This document shows positions 6,367 through 13,188 of a DNA stretch of 16,093 bases, piece by piece (the first letter of the stretch is position 1; each line of letters opens with the position of its first letter). Made by a program: the position numbers and the translations under genes. Origin of the DNA: an uncultured Clostridia bacterium (GTDB taxonomy: Bacteria; Bacillota; Clostridia; TANB77; CAG-508); the NCBI GenBank assembly GCA_934167135.1, contig CAKPKI010000032.1, positions 1-16,093 on the forward strand, in the 5' to 3' direction. The notes beneath the pieces are model-generated. The model did no database searches, was not told the DNA's origin, and saw only the letters and a list, made by a program, of their open reading frames with translations.

Positions 6367-7104
6367 TTATTCATATATTACTTTAAGTAAATATAATCCA
6401 TTAGGAGGTAATGTTTTTCCCGCATTTTCTCTATTTTTACTTTCTATTATTTTAGATATCTCATTTGGTTCTATTTTACCTATCCCAACTCCCACTAAAG
6501 TTCCTGCTATTATTCGTACCATATTATATAAAAATCCGTTTCCTGTAAGTTCTATAAAAATTCTATCTCCTTTTTCATATACTTCTGCATTATATATTGT
6601 TCTTACACTACTTTTACTACTTGTTCCACTTGCTTTAAATGCCTTAAAATCATGTTCACCTTCCAAAAATTTTACTGCTTGTTGCATTTTTTCAACATTA
6701 AGTTTTTGTGGTATATGTGTTTCTAAATTTCTATATATTGCTGTTCCTTCTGGAGAATTATTTATTACATATCTATATGTTTTCTTCTTACAACTTAGTC
6801 TGCTATGAAATTTTTCATCTACTTCTTCTGCCTTTTTTATTACTATTGATTTTTTTAATTTTGAATTAATTGCTATTGCAAATTTTTCTATAGGGATTTT
6901 CGAATCTGTTTTGAAGTTTGCAACTTGTCCAAATGCATGCACTCCCGCGTCTGTTCTACCAGATGCATTTAATTGAACTTCTTCTCCTGTTATTTGTTTT
7001 ATCGCTTGTTCTATTGTTCCTTGTATATTTAATTTTGTTGGTTGTTTTTGCCATCCATTAAAGTCTTTTCCATCATATTCTATTGTTAATTTTATGTTCC
7101 TCAT
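6367..7104 (-). CDS. truA: tRNA pseudouridine(38-40) synthase TruA
   Basis: The protein is 245 residues, normal family length. TruA converts U38, U39 and U40 in the anticodon arm of many tRNAs to pseudouridine, acting as a dimer in the cytoplasm. The catalytic Asp is in G-R-T-D-A-G-V-H-A near the N-terminus. The opening I-E-Y-D-G-x-x-F-x-G-W-Q and the C-terminal G-N-G-F-L-Y-N-M-V-R-I block are both present. ATG at 7104 follows GAAAGG at about 8 bases; a GTG at 7113 overlaps that ribosome site and is less likely. A strong palindrome at 7144-7182 separates it from cdaA, so its transcription depends on readthrough or on a weak promoter I cannot place with confidence. Confidence 0.96.
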   Translation of the reverse strand: MRNIKLTIEYDGKDFNGWQKQPTKLNIQGTIEQAIKQITGEEVQLNASGRTDAGVHAFGQVANFKTDSKIPIEKFAIAINSKLKKSIVIKKAEEVDEKFHSRLSCKKKTYRYVINNSPEGTAIYRNLETHIPQKLNVEKMQQAVKFLEGEHDFKAFKASGTSSKSSVRTIYNAEVYEKGDRIFIELTGNGFLYNMVRIIAGTLVGVGIGKIEPNEISKIIESKNRENAGKTLPPNGLYLLKVIYE

Positions 7105-7143
7105 ATTAGTCACCTTTCAAAATTTTAGTTTTTAGATTAGAAC

Positions 7144-7182
7144 CAAAAAGAAAAATTGAAAATTTTTCAATTTTTCTTTTTG
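7144..7182. terminator. Long A/T palindrome, terminator over the end of cdaA
   Basis: Bases 7144-7162 are the perfect reverse complement of 7164-7182, giving about 17 usable pairs and a 5-base loop. The T-rich 3' arm ends TTTTTG on both strands. The palindrome contains the last codons and the TGA of cdaA (stop at 7167-7169), so the terminator is built into the coding end. Confidence 0.65.
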
Positions 7183-8081
7183 AATATCTTTTTTATTTTA
7201 TCTTTAATGTTTGTACTTGTATCTTTTACTTTAGCTTCATTTAATCTTTTAGTAACAATATTACTAATTAATATTTTTTTCAAAACATCTTCTCTAACAT
7301 CTGCAATTAATGGTCCATCTTTTGCTACTGATACTTTTCCTGTTTCTTCTGAAACTATTATTGCTAAACTATCTGATTCTTTAGATATTCCTATTCCAGC
7401 TCTATGTCGTGTTCCAAGTTCTTTGGCAATATCCTGATCTCCAGCTAGTGGTAACATACATGCTGCTGCTGCAATCTTATTATTACTAATTACTACTGCT
7501 CCATCATGTAAAGGTGTATTGGGTACAAATATGTTTACTAATAATTGCGGTGAAACTTCTGCATTCATAGGTATTCCTGTTGATATTATGTCTTTTATTT
7601 GTATATCTCTTTCAATAACAATTAGTGCCCCTGTTCTTTTTTGAGCCAATTCATATACAGCAATTACTACTTTGTATATGTCTTCTTTTGTTTTGGTTAT
7701 TATATCTTTATCAAATCCAAAAAATCTAGAAAATTTATTAGTTCCTCCAAGCTGTTCTAGTGCACGTCTTATTTCTGGTTGGAAAATTATTATTAATAAT
7801 ATTACTCCCCAATCCATTACTGTTGATAATATATAATTTAATATGTGTAATTTTAATATTCCACTTAATGCTGTTGCAATTACTAAAAATGTAATTCCTT
7901 TTACTAGTTGCCAGGCTCTGGAATCTTTAACTATTCTTAATAATTCATATGCTAGAAATATCACAATTGCTATATCTAATATTAATGATATCAATTTTAC
8001 TGGATATTCTTGATACATTTGTATATATGTTAGTATATTTTGTTCATAAAAATTATTTAATATGTTTCCTATATCCTTCAT
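7167..8081 (-). CDS. cdaA: Diadenylate cyclase CdaA (membrane-bound)
   Basis: The protein makes cyclic di-AMP from two ATP, the second messenger that controls potassium and osmolyte balance in Gram-positive bacteria. It has 304 residues: three membrane helices at about 30-50, 60-77 and 83-100, a short helix, then the DAC domain (about 115-275). The catalytic D-G-A is at 193-195 and R-H-R at 225-227, both intact. The tail is lysine-rich. ATG at 8081 follows AGAGGAG. It is preceded by a 53-residue membrane peptide with 37 bases between, probably in one operon. In most Firmicutes cdaA is followed by the regulator cdaR (YbbR) and glmM; here a terminator and truA follow instead, so the usual c-di-AMP cluster is broken up. 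Confidence 0.96.
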   Translation of the reverse strand: MKDIGNILNNFYEQNILTYIQMYQEYPVKLISLILDIAIVIFLAYELLRIVKDSRAWQLVKGITFLVIATALSGILKLHILNYILSTVMDWGVILLIIIFQPEIRRALEQLGGTNKFSRFFGFDKDIITKTKEDIYKVVIAVYELAQKRTGALIVIERDIQIKDIISTGIPMNAEVSPQLLVNIFVPNTPLHDGAVVISNNKIAAAACMLPLAGDQDIAKELGTRHRAGIGISKESDSLAIIVSEETGKVSVAKDGPLIADVREDVLKKILISNIVTKRLNEAKVKDTSTNIKDKIKKIFKKKN

Positions 8082-8118
8082 ACTTATTTTTCTCCTCTTA
8101 TAAGATATATTTATCTAA

Positions 8119-8280
8119 CTATTTTACATTTGAAACCACAAAATATATACATGTTGAGCATGAAGCCAAAATCATCATTACTAGTAAGAACATTGCCATA
8201 ATTTTTGAGAATATTCTACTTTTATCTATTTTTACCTTTGTTTTTGTTTGTTCTTGATTTTCTTTCTTTTCTTTTTTCAT
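8119..8280 (-). CDS. 53-residue single-span membrane peptide upstream of cdaA
   Basis: This short gene begins with ATG at 8280 after a strong ribosome site (AAGGAGAT), and ends at TAG 8119-8121. The peptide has a very basic and polar N-terminal part (residues 1-26, with runs of K, E, Q, T) and a hydrophobic helix at about 27-49. A lipobox-like L-A-S-C lies at 38-41, but only 12 residues would remain after lipid attachment, so a simple membrane anchor with its N-terminus in the cytoplasm is more likely. It is the first gene after a good promoter and is 37 bases from cdaA. A role as a CdaA partner is suggested only by position. I do not recognise the family. Confidence 0.75.
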   Translation of the reverse strand: MKKEKKENQEQTKTKVKIDKSRIFSKIMAMFLLVMMILASCSTCIYFVVSNVK

Positions 8281-8324
8281 TTTTTATCTCCTTCCTTTTG
8301 GAATGTTATATTTTATACAATACT

Positions 8325-8352
8325 ATTATAACATAAAAAAGTTTTTTTTCAA
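8325..8352 (-). promoter_or_regulatory. Promoter of the 53-residue peptide-cdaA operon
   Basis: On the minus strand, TTGAAA (8352-8347) is followed at 16 bases by TATAAT (8330-8325). TG lies one base upstream of the -10 box (extended -10). Transcription would begin near 8318, about 38 bases before the ATG. Confidence 0.75.
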
Positions 8353-8363
8353 TATTTATGCTA

Positions 8364-9620
8364 TTATTCTATAATGAAAATTTCTCTAATTCTTTTTTCT
8401 GCCTCTCTTAATTTATTTTCATCATTTGCACAAATATATGCTAAGAAGTCGTCTGACAGTACCTCTTCTCCTACTTTTTTATTTAAAACAATTCCTACTT
8501 CTGGTTCTATTCTATCTTCTTTGTTAATTCTTCCAGCTCCTAAATAACATGCTAATTTTCCAATATCTTCTGCATTTATTTCTTTTATTTTTCCTGTTTT
8601 ATCTGCAACTACTGCTAAAGTATATTTTGATTTTTTAAATTTTGTTGTATCTTCTAAGTAGGTGATGTCTCCAAATTGATTTTCTACCATTTCTTTAAAT
8701 TTATTGTATGCTTTTCCATTTTCAATATTTTGTAACATTTTTATTTTGTTTTCTTCTATATCGTTTCCTTTTCCCCCTAATTTAAGCATTTCTGCACCTA
8801 TTTCTAATACGACTTCTTTTAAATCTTTTGGCATGTCTCCTTTTAAAAAATTTATTGCTTCTATAACTTCTAGCGAATTCCCAATTGCATATCCTAATGG
8901 TTCATCCATTGGTGTTAATACACATTTAACTTCTCTTCCAGCTAATTTTCCTATTCTAATCATTTGCTCTGCTAGTTTTTGTGCATCTTCTTTTGTTTTC
9001 ATAAAAGCACCTTTTCCAACTGTTACATCTATTACTATTTTATTTGCACCACTTGCAATTTTTTTGCTCATTATGCTTGATGCTATTAGTGGAATATTTT
9101 CGACACAAGCAATAGTATCTCTTAATGCATATATTTTTTTGTCTGCTGGTGCTAAATTCATTGTTTGCCCTATCATACTTATTCCAACTTTTTTTACATT
9201 TTCTATGAATTCGTCTATTTCTATGTTTGTTTTATATCCTGGTATAGATTCCATTTTATCTACTGTTCCACCTGTAAAACCAAGCCCTCTTCCTGACATT
9301 TTTGCTACTGGTATCCCCAATGATGCTATTATTGGCAATAATATTATTGATACTTTATCTCCTACTCCTCCTGTACTATGCTTATCTACAACTTCTCCAA
9401 AACATGATAGGTCTAATACCTCTCCTGAATGTGCCATTGCTAATGTTAAATCTGTTATTTCTCTATCATTCATTCCATTTATATATATTGCCATTATTAA
9501 TGCAGATGCTTGATAATCTTTTATTTCTTCTTTTGTATATTTTTCTACAAAATATTTAATTTCTTCTGTAGATAATTCTTTTCCATCTCTTTTTTTTGCT
9601 ATTATATCTAATATATTCAT
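8364..9620 (-). CDS. pdp: Pyrimidine-nucleoside phosphorylase
   Basis: The enzyme splits uridine, deoxyuridine and thymidine with phosphate, giving the base and (deoxy)ribose 1-phosphate, for pyrimidine salvage. It has 418 residues, about 15-20 fewer than Bacillus Pdp, the shortfall being at the C-terminus. The phosphate-binding K-H-S-T-G-G-V-G-D-K lies at 80-89, the S-G-R-G-L-G-x-T-G-G-T block at 109-119 (Phe where Bacillus and E. coli have His), and the base-binding Y-A-L-R and S-S-I-M-S-K-K segments near 165-187. The start is ATG at 9620 after AGGAGG. It lies 60 bases downstream of rnhB with no clear promoter between, so it may be read from the rnhB transcript. Thymidine phosphorylase (deoA) is the nearest alternative; the overall sequence resembles the broad-specificity Gram-positive enzyme. 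Confidence 0.93.
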   Translation of the reverse strand: MNILDIIAKKRDGKELSTEEIKYFVEKYTKEEIKDYQASALIMAIYINGMNDREITDLTLAMAHSGEVLDLSCFGEVVDKHSTGGVGDKVSIILLPIIASLGIPVAKMSGRGLGFTGGTVDKMESIPGYKTNIEIDEFIENVKKVGISMIGQTMNLAPADKKIYALRDTIACVENIPLIASSIMSKKIASGANKIVIDVTVGKGAFMKTKEDAQKLAEQMIRIGKLAGREVKCVLTPMDEPLGYAIGNSLEVIEAINFLKGDMPKDLKEVVLEIGAEMLKLGGKGNDIEENKIKMLQNIENGKAYNKFKEMVENQFGDITYLEDTTKFKKSKYTLAVVADKTGKIKEINAEDIGKLACYLGAGRINKEDRIEPEVGIVLNKKVGEEVLSDDFLAYICANDENKLREAEKRIREIFIIE

Positions 9621-9680
9621 TTGTAACCTCCTAGTATAATAATGTTAAGTCAAAAATAGCTTGACTTTTATAGTTGGTAT

Positions 9681-10307
9681 TTATATAAAATGTGTTGTAA
9701 AACTTCTTCTATGTATTGGACAAAGTCCATATTCTTTTATTGCAGAAATATGTGCAGAAGTTCCATACCCTTTATGTTTTCCAAACCCATATTGTGGATA
9801 TATTTCATCCCATTGTCGCATTATTCTATCCCTAGTGACTTTTGCAATAATTGAAGCAGCCGAAATTGAATAACATTTTGCATCACCTTTTATTATTGAT
9901 TCATATGGGATTCCAAGTGTATCTATGTGATTAAGTGCATCTACAAGTATTAAGTCTGGTTTTACTGTTAATTCTTTTAGTGACATTGTTAATCCTTTTT
10001 TTGTTGCATTTAAGATATTTATTTCATCTATTTCATCTTGTCCTACAATTCCTACTCCATAACTAATTGCTTCTTCTAAAATTTGTTCATATAATTTTTC
10101 TCTCTTTTTTTCTGATACTTTTTTAGAGTCATTTACTCCTTCAATCATTGAGTCTGCTGGCATTATAACACTTGCAACTACAACTGGTCCAGCAAGTGGG
10201 CCTCTTCCAGCTTCATCTATTCCACATATTGTATTAAATCCTTTTTCTCTTAATTCTTTTTCTTGTTCTTTTAATAATAATAATCTTGCTTCTTCTTTTT
10301 CTTTCAT
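9681..10307 (-). CDS. rnhB: Ribonuclease HII
   Basis: The enzyme cuts RNA in RNA-DNA hybrids and at single ribonucleotides in DNA, starting ribonucleotide excision repair. It has 208 residues. The four acidic catalytic residues are visible: D31 and E32 in G-I-D-E-A-G-R-G, D123 in L-I-L-V-D-A, and D142 in I-K-G-D. The D-S-K-K motif (60-63) and A-K-V-T-R-D are also present. The first 25 residues form a charged helix (E/K/L-rich), common in Firmicutes RnhB. The start is ATG at 10307 after AAAGGG. It lies 19 bases downstream of the pilin-like gene, so both are probably read from the promoter at 10860-10888. Confidence 0.96.
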   Translation of the reverse strand: MKEKEEARLLLLKEQEKELREKGFNTICGIDEAGRGPLAGPVVVASVIMPADSMIEGVNDSKKVSEKKREKLYEQILEEAISYGVGIVGQDEIDEINILNATKKGLTMSLKELTVKPDLILVDALNHIDTLGIPYESIIKGDAKCYSISAASIIAKVTRDRIMRQWDEIYPQYGFGKHKGYGTSAHISAIKEYGLCPIHRRSFTTHFI

Positions 10308-10326
10308 TTTTGTGCCCTTTCAACAT

Positions 10327-10824
10327 TTATTCGTCTAATAATTCTGTTAATGTATATTTTCCTTCATATCCTTGTGTATTTATGACCTCTACTCCTATAT
10401 TTTTAAAATCATATTTTACAATAAAATATCCATATTTTTCTGGGTTTGAGTCTTTTACTCCAATTTGGTTTAAAATGTTTTCATCTAAATAATAACAGTT
10501 TTCGTTAATTTCAACTTCTTCTGGTATATATTTTTGTATATCACTTTGTTGTACAATTGTACCTTTTAGATTTTCTTCTTTTATTTGGTTTATTTTTGTT
10601 AAATCTTCTTCTTTGCTTTCATTTAAATTTACTGTTTGAAAACATACTTCTTCTAAATCTTTTTTTGCATCTGCTTGTATTAATAACATATTTGTTCTTA
10701 AATCTTGTATTTTCGATTGTTCTATCATTTTCATTCCATATTTTACTATTATTGTTGCAATTATTATTATTACTACAATTATTAATAGTAATGTATGTAA
10801 TGCTACACCATTTTCATTTTTCAT
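10327..10824 (-). CDS. Pilin-like single-span protein
   Basis: The protein has 165 residues. The N-terminus (M-K-N-E-N-G-V-A-L) is followed by a hydrophobic helix at about 7-28 and then an amphipathic helix and a small soluble domain. This is the layout of type IV prepilins, in which a peptidase cuts after the Gly (here G6). The Glu normally at position +5 of the mature pilin is Thr here. Residues 55-165 are acidic and unlike any family I know. The start is ATG at 10824 after AGAGGA. It is the first gene of a probable operon with rnhB and pdp, and no other pilus or secretion genes are in the window. Alternatively it is a plain type II membrane protein. Confidence 0.6.
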   Translation of the reverse strand: MKNENGVALHTLLLIIVVIIIIATIIVKYGMKMIEQSKIQDLRTNMLLIQADAKKDLEEVCFQTVNLNESKEEDLTKINQIKEENLKGTIVQQSDIQKYIPEEVEINENCYYLDENILNQIGVKDSNPEKYGYFIVKYDFKNIGVEVINTQGYEGKYTLTELLDE

Positions 10825-10859
10825 TTATTTTGTCCTCTTTTCTAATATTTTGTATATCT

Positions 10860-10888
10860 ATTATATATTTAGTTGACTCTATTTTCAA
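10860..10888 (-). promoter_or_regulatory. Promoter of the pilin-like gene-rnhB operon
   Basis: On the minus strand, TTGAAA (10888-10883) and TATAAT (10865-10860) are separated by 17 bases. Transcription would start near 10853, about 28 bases before the ATG at 10824. It lies back to back with the htrA control region. Confidence 0.8.
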
Positions 10889-10901
10889 GAAAAAGTTATG
10901 T

Positions 10902-10931
10902 TTTTTACATTATTTTCACAATTTTTTCACA
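10902..10931 (+). promoter_or_regulatory. Three TTTTCACA-type octamers upstream of htrA (CssR-like operator)
   Basis: TTTTTACA (10902-10909), TTTTCACA (10913-10920) and TTTTCACA (10924-10931) start exactly 11 bases apart, one helical turn. Repeated TTTTCACA octamers are described upstream of Bacillus subtilis htrA and htrB, where the CssRS secretion-stress system acts. The last octamer lies about where a -35 box would be. A -10 box is not clear (TATCCT at 10941 or TATATG at 10946). Confidence 0.6.
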
Positions 10932-10992
10932 AATGTGGTGTATCCTATATGAAGTAAATAAATAATAACATTAAAAAGAGGAGGTCCTTAAA

Positions 10993-12228
10993 ATGGATGA
11001 AAATGAAAACAGATTTGAAGTAATTTCTAGTAAAACTTCAAAAGCAAATTTTAAACATACAAATAGTTTTGGAAAAACAATATTATTACCATTTTTTAGT
11101 GGTATCGTGGGATGTGCTTTAGTTATTGGAACATGTTTTGGTGTTCCATCTATAAAATAAAAATTAACAGGTGATACAAATTCAAAAGCGACTGTACAAA
11201 CATCAACAGGAACAACATCAAATTTAATATCACTTTCAAATTATTCTAATACTGCTGTTTTTGCAGCAAACAAAATTTTACCATCAATAGTTGGTATTGA
11301 AGTAACTTATACTGCAACATCAAATTCAATTTTTAGTTTTGGAGCACCTTCATCACAGACTGCAACTGCTACTGGCTCTGGAATAATAATTAGTGAAGAT
11401 GGATATATTTTAACTAATAATCATGTTGTTGATACAAGTTCTTCAAGCTCTTATTCATATTATGATATTTCAGATGCTACTTCTGTAAAGGTAAAATTGA
11501 ATAGTTCAACTTATGGAAATGATGCAACTTTTGATGCCAAAATCGTCGGAAAAGATTCTCAAACAGATTTAGCAGTTTTGAAAATTGATAAAACTGGTTT
11601 AACTGCTGCTGAATTCGGAAATTCTGATGAAGCTGTTGTTGGAGAATTTGTAATGGCTGTTGGTAGCCCTCTTGGTTTAGATACAACAGTTACTCAAGGA
11701 ATAATTAGTGCAGTTAATAGAGAGGTTGAGTCTGATGGAACAAAATATGTTTGTATTCAAACTGATGCTGCTATAAATTCTGGTAATAGTGGTGGTGCAC
11801 TTGTAAATAGTGATGGAAAAGTTATTGGTATTAATACATTGAAATTGTCTGGTAGTGGTGTTGAAGGTATTGGTTTTGCTATTCCTATAAATTCTACTCT
11901 TGATGTTACAGACCAATTAATTAATCATAATAAAGTTTTAAGACCATATATTGGTATTAGCGGTATTGATTTAGATGATTCAACTGCAAAAAAATATAAT
12001 TTAGTTGTTGGTGTTTATGTAAAAACTGTCCAAAACTTTTCACCAGCAGAAAAAGCTGGTTTACAATCTGGTGATGTTATAGTTAAAGCAGATGGTAAAG
12101 ATATTAAAAGTATGGATGAGTTAAATGATGTTAAAAATTCTCATAATATTGGTGATACTATTAATTTAAAGGTTAATAGAAAAGGTGAAGAAAAAGATAT
12201 AACAGTTACACTTGAAGAAACTCCCTAA
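10993..12228 (+). pseudogene. htrA: HtrA-type membrane-anchored serine protease, interrupted by an in-frame TAA
   Basis: HtrA degrades misfolded proteins outside the cell membrane. The frame runs from ATG at 10993 (ribosome site GAGGAGG) to TAA at 12228, 411 codons, but codon 56 is TAA (11158-11160). Before it are a polar cytoplasmic tail and one membrane helix (about 28-50). After it come a Ser/Thr-rich linker, the trypsin-like domain with H144 (N-N-H-V-V-D), D192 (T-D-L-A-V-L) and S266 (G-N-S-G-G), and a C-terminal PDZ domain (about 315-411). All catalytic residues are intact and no other stop or frameshift occurs. No ATG/GTG/TTG with a ribosome site follows the stop early enough to keep H144; the first usable one, TTG at 11497, does not. 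Unless the stop is read through or is a sequencing error, no active protease is made. Confidence 0.85.
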
Positions 12229-12229
12229 T

Positions 12230-12256
12230 TTTTCATATTTTCACTTTTAGTTCACA
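12230..12256 (+). promoter_or_regulatory. Second set of TTTTCACA-type octamers, after htrA
   Basis: TTTTCACT (12238-12245) and AGTTCACA (12249-12256) start 11 bases apart, the same spacing as the octamers before htrA; a weaker TTTTCATA lies at 12230. They end 3 bases before the candidate -35 box TGGACA (12260-12265), which pairs with TATAAG (12282-12287) at 16 bases. Confidence 0.45.
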
Positions 12257-12292
12257 CAATGGACAAAATTGTTTGGTATATTATAAGCATAG

Positions 12293-12361
12293 TCAGTAAG
12301 AACTGATTAATAAACATCCCCTTTTATTTTCAAAAACGACCTATTGATTAGGTCGTTTTTT
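12293..12361 (+). ncRNA. Candidate small RNA with UCCCC motif
   Basis: A promoter (TGGACA 12260-12265, TATAAG 12282-12287) and a strong terminator (12332-12361) enclose about 70 bases with no open frame. The predicted RNA begins with a hairpin (TCAGT/ACTGA, loop AAGA, 12293-12306) and has a single-stranded stretch holding TCCCCTTTT (12317-12325). It ends in a 12-bp terminator stem. C-rich UCCCC motifs in Gram-positive small RNAs often pair with Shine-Dalgarno sites. Alternatively this is only the htrA 3' untranslated region. Confidence 0.4.
12332..12361 (+). terminator. Intrinsic terminator of htrA / candidate small RNA
   Basis: A 12-bp perfect stem (12332-12343 with 12349-12360) contains the core ACGACCTA/TAGGTCGT, a 5-base loop and a T run on the 3' side. 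Confidence 0.9.
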
Positions 12362-12362
12362 A

Positions 12363-12391
12363 TTGACATTATTTTTATATTCATGTATCAT
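12363..12391 (+). promoter_or_regulatory. Promoter of the DUF975 gene
   Basis: TTGACA (12363-12368) and TATCAT (12386-12391) are separated by 17 bases. The start would be near 12398, giving a leader of under 20 bases that is almost only the ribosome site AAGGGGTG. Confidence 0.7.
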
Positions 12392-12415
12392 ATATTTAGA
12401 AAGGGGTGAATATTT

Positions 12416-13141
12416 ATGGTTTATTCTGATTTAAGAAAAGAAGCACGAGAAAAATTGAAAGGAAAATGGGGAAAAGTTTTTTGGATTACTTTAATTTGTA
12501 TTGCTGTTGTTTTGCTTTATGTTGTTTTGCTCTCTATTTCTACTACAAGTGCTCTTCAATTAATTGTACTCATTTTCACAATTATATCTGTACCTTTATC
12601 TTTAGCTTACACCATTTCTTTATTTAAATTGTTTAATAATGAAGATATTAATGTATCAGATTTTTTTGCATCAGGTTTTAAATTTTTTGGTAAGAGTTGG
12701 AGCATCACTTTTCGAATTATACAAAAAACATTAGTCTCATTTATATTGTATAATCTTAGTATTACATTTTGCACTGGTATTATTCTAGGGATTCTTGCTT
12801 TTAATTCCGACGCAGAATTATTGGTTTTATTAATCTCTTTACCATTAATTGCATTTATTATACTTATTATTTCTTCAAGCCTACAAACTATGAAATTATA
12901 TTATTACTCATTATCATTTATAATTACTGCTGAAAATCCAGAATTATCAGCAAAAGAAGTTGTTGAAAAATCAAAAGAATTAATGACAGGAAAACGTTGG
13001 AAATTGTTCTGTTTGCAACTTTCTTTTATAGGTTGGGCTATTTTAAGTATATTTTCTTTAGGAATTGGATTCTTATTCCTTATTCCTTACATGGAAGTTG
13101 CTAACATAGCATTTTATAAATCTATAACTAATGCTAATTAA
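12416..13141 (+). CDS. DUF975 family integral membrane protein
   Basis: The protein has 241 residues. The N-terminal signature (L-R-K-E-A-R-E-K-L-K-G-K-W-G-K) and the C-terminal block (S-K-E-L-M-x-G-x-R-W-K-L-F-C-L-x-L-S-F-I-G-W, then L-x-x-G-I-G-F-L-x-L-I-P-Y) identify the DUF975 family, common in Clostridia and of unknown function. There are about five hydrophobic segments: near 22-42, 46-70, 105-128, 132-155 and 198-225. The start is ATG at 12416 after AAGGGG at 8 bases. It has its own promoter and a strong terminator, so it is a single-gene unit. Its ribosome site can pair with the C-rich motif of the candidate small RNA just upstream. Induction by envelope stress is inference from the neighbourhood only. 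Confidence 0.9.
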   Translation: MVYSDLRKEAREKLKGKWGKVFWITLICIAVVLLYVVLLSISTTSALQLIVLIFTIISVPLSLAYTISLFKLFNNEDINVSDFFASGFKFFGKSWSITFRIIQKTLVSFILYNLSITFCTGIILGILAFNSDAELLVLLISLPLIAFIILIISSSLQTMKLYYYSLSFIITAENPELSAKEVVEKSKELMTGKRWKLFCLQLSFIGWAILSIFSLGIGFLFLIPYMEVANIAFYKSITNAN

Positions 13142-13143
13142 GC

Positions 13144-13188
13144 AAAAAAATAGTGAAATTACTACTCAAGTAATTTCACTATTTTTTT
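13144..13188. terminator. Bidirectional terminator
   Basis: A perfect 20-bp stem (13144-13163 with 13169-13188) has a 5-base loop and seven A before and seven T after the core. It serves the DUF975 gene on the plus strand and the kinase gene on the minus strand, whose TAA begins inside it (13187-13189). Confidence 0.95.

Noticed and set aside
9647..9667. AAGTCAA/TTGACTT hairpin between rnhB and pdp as a terminator
   Set aside because: The stem is only 7 bp, and on the transcribed minus strand it is not followed by a T run. The TTGACT in it is also only 9 bases from the TATACT, too close for a promoter.
11497..12228. A 243-residue frame as the true start of the protease gene
   Set aside because: It begins at a TTG inside the protease domain, past the catalytic His, with no ribosome site; homology continues upstream to 11161 and across the stop to 10993.
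10993..12228. Recoding of TAA or an alternative genetic code to explain the htrA stop
   Set aside because: TAA ends many genes here, TGG encodes Trp and TGA is used as a stop, so the standard bacterial code applies.
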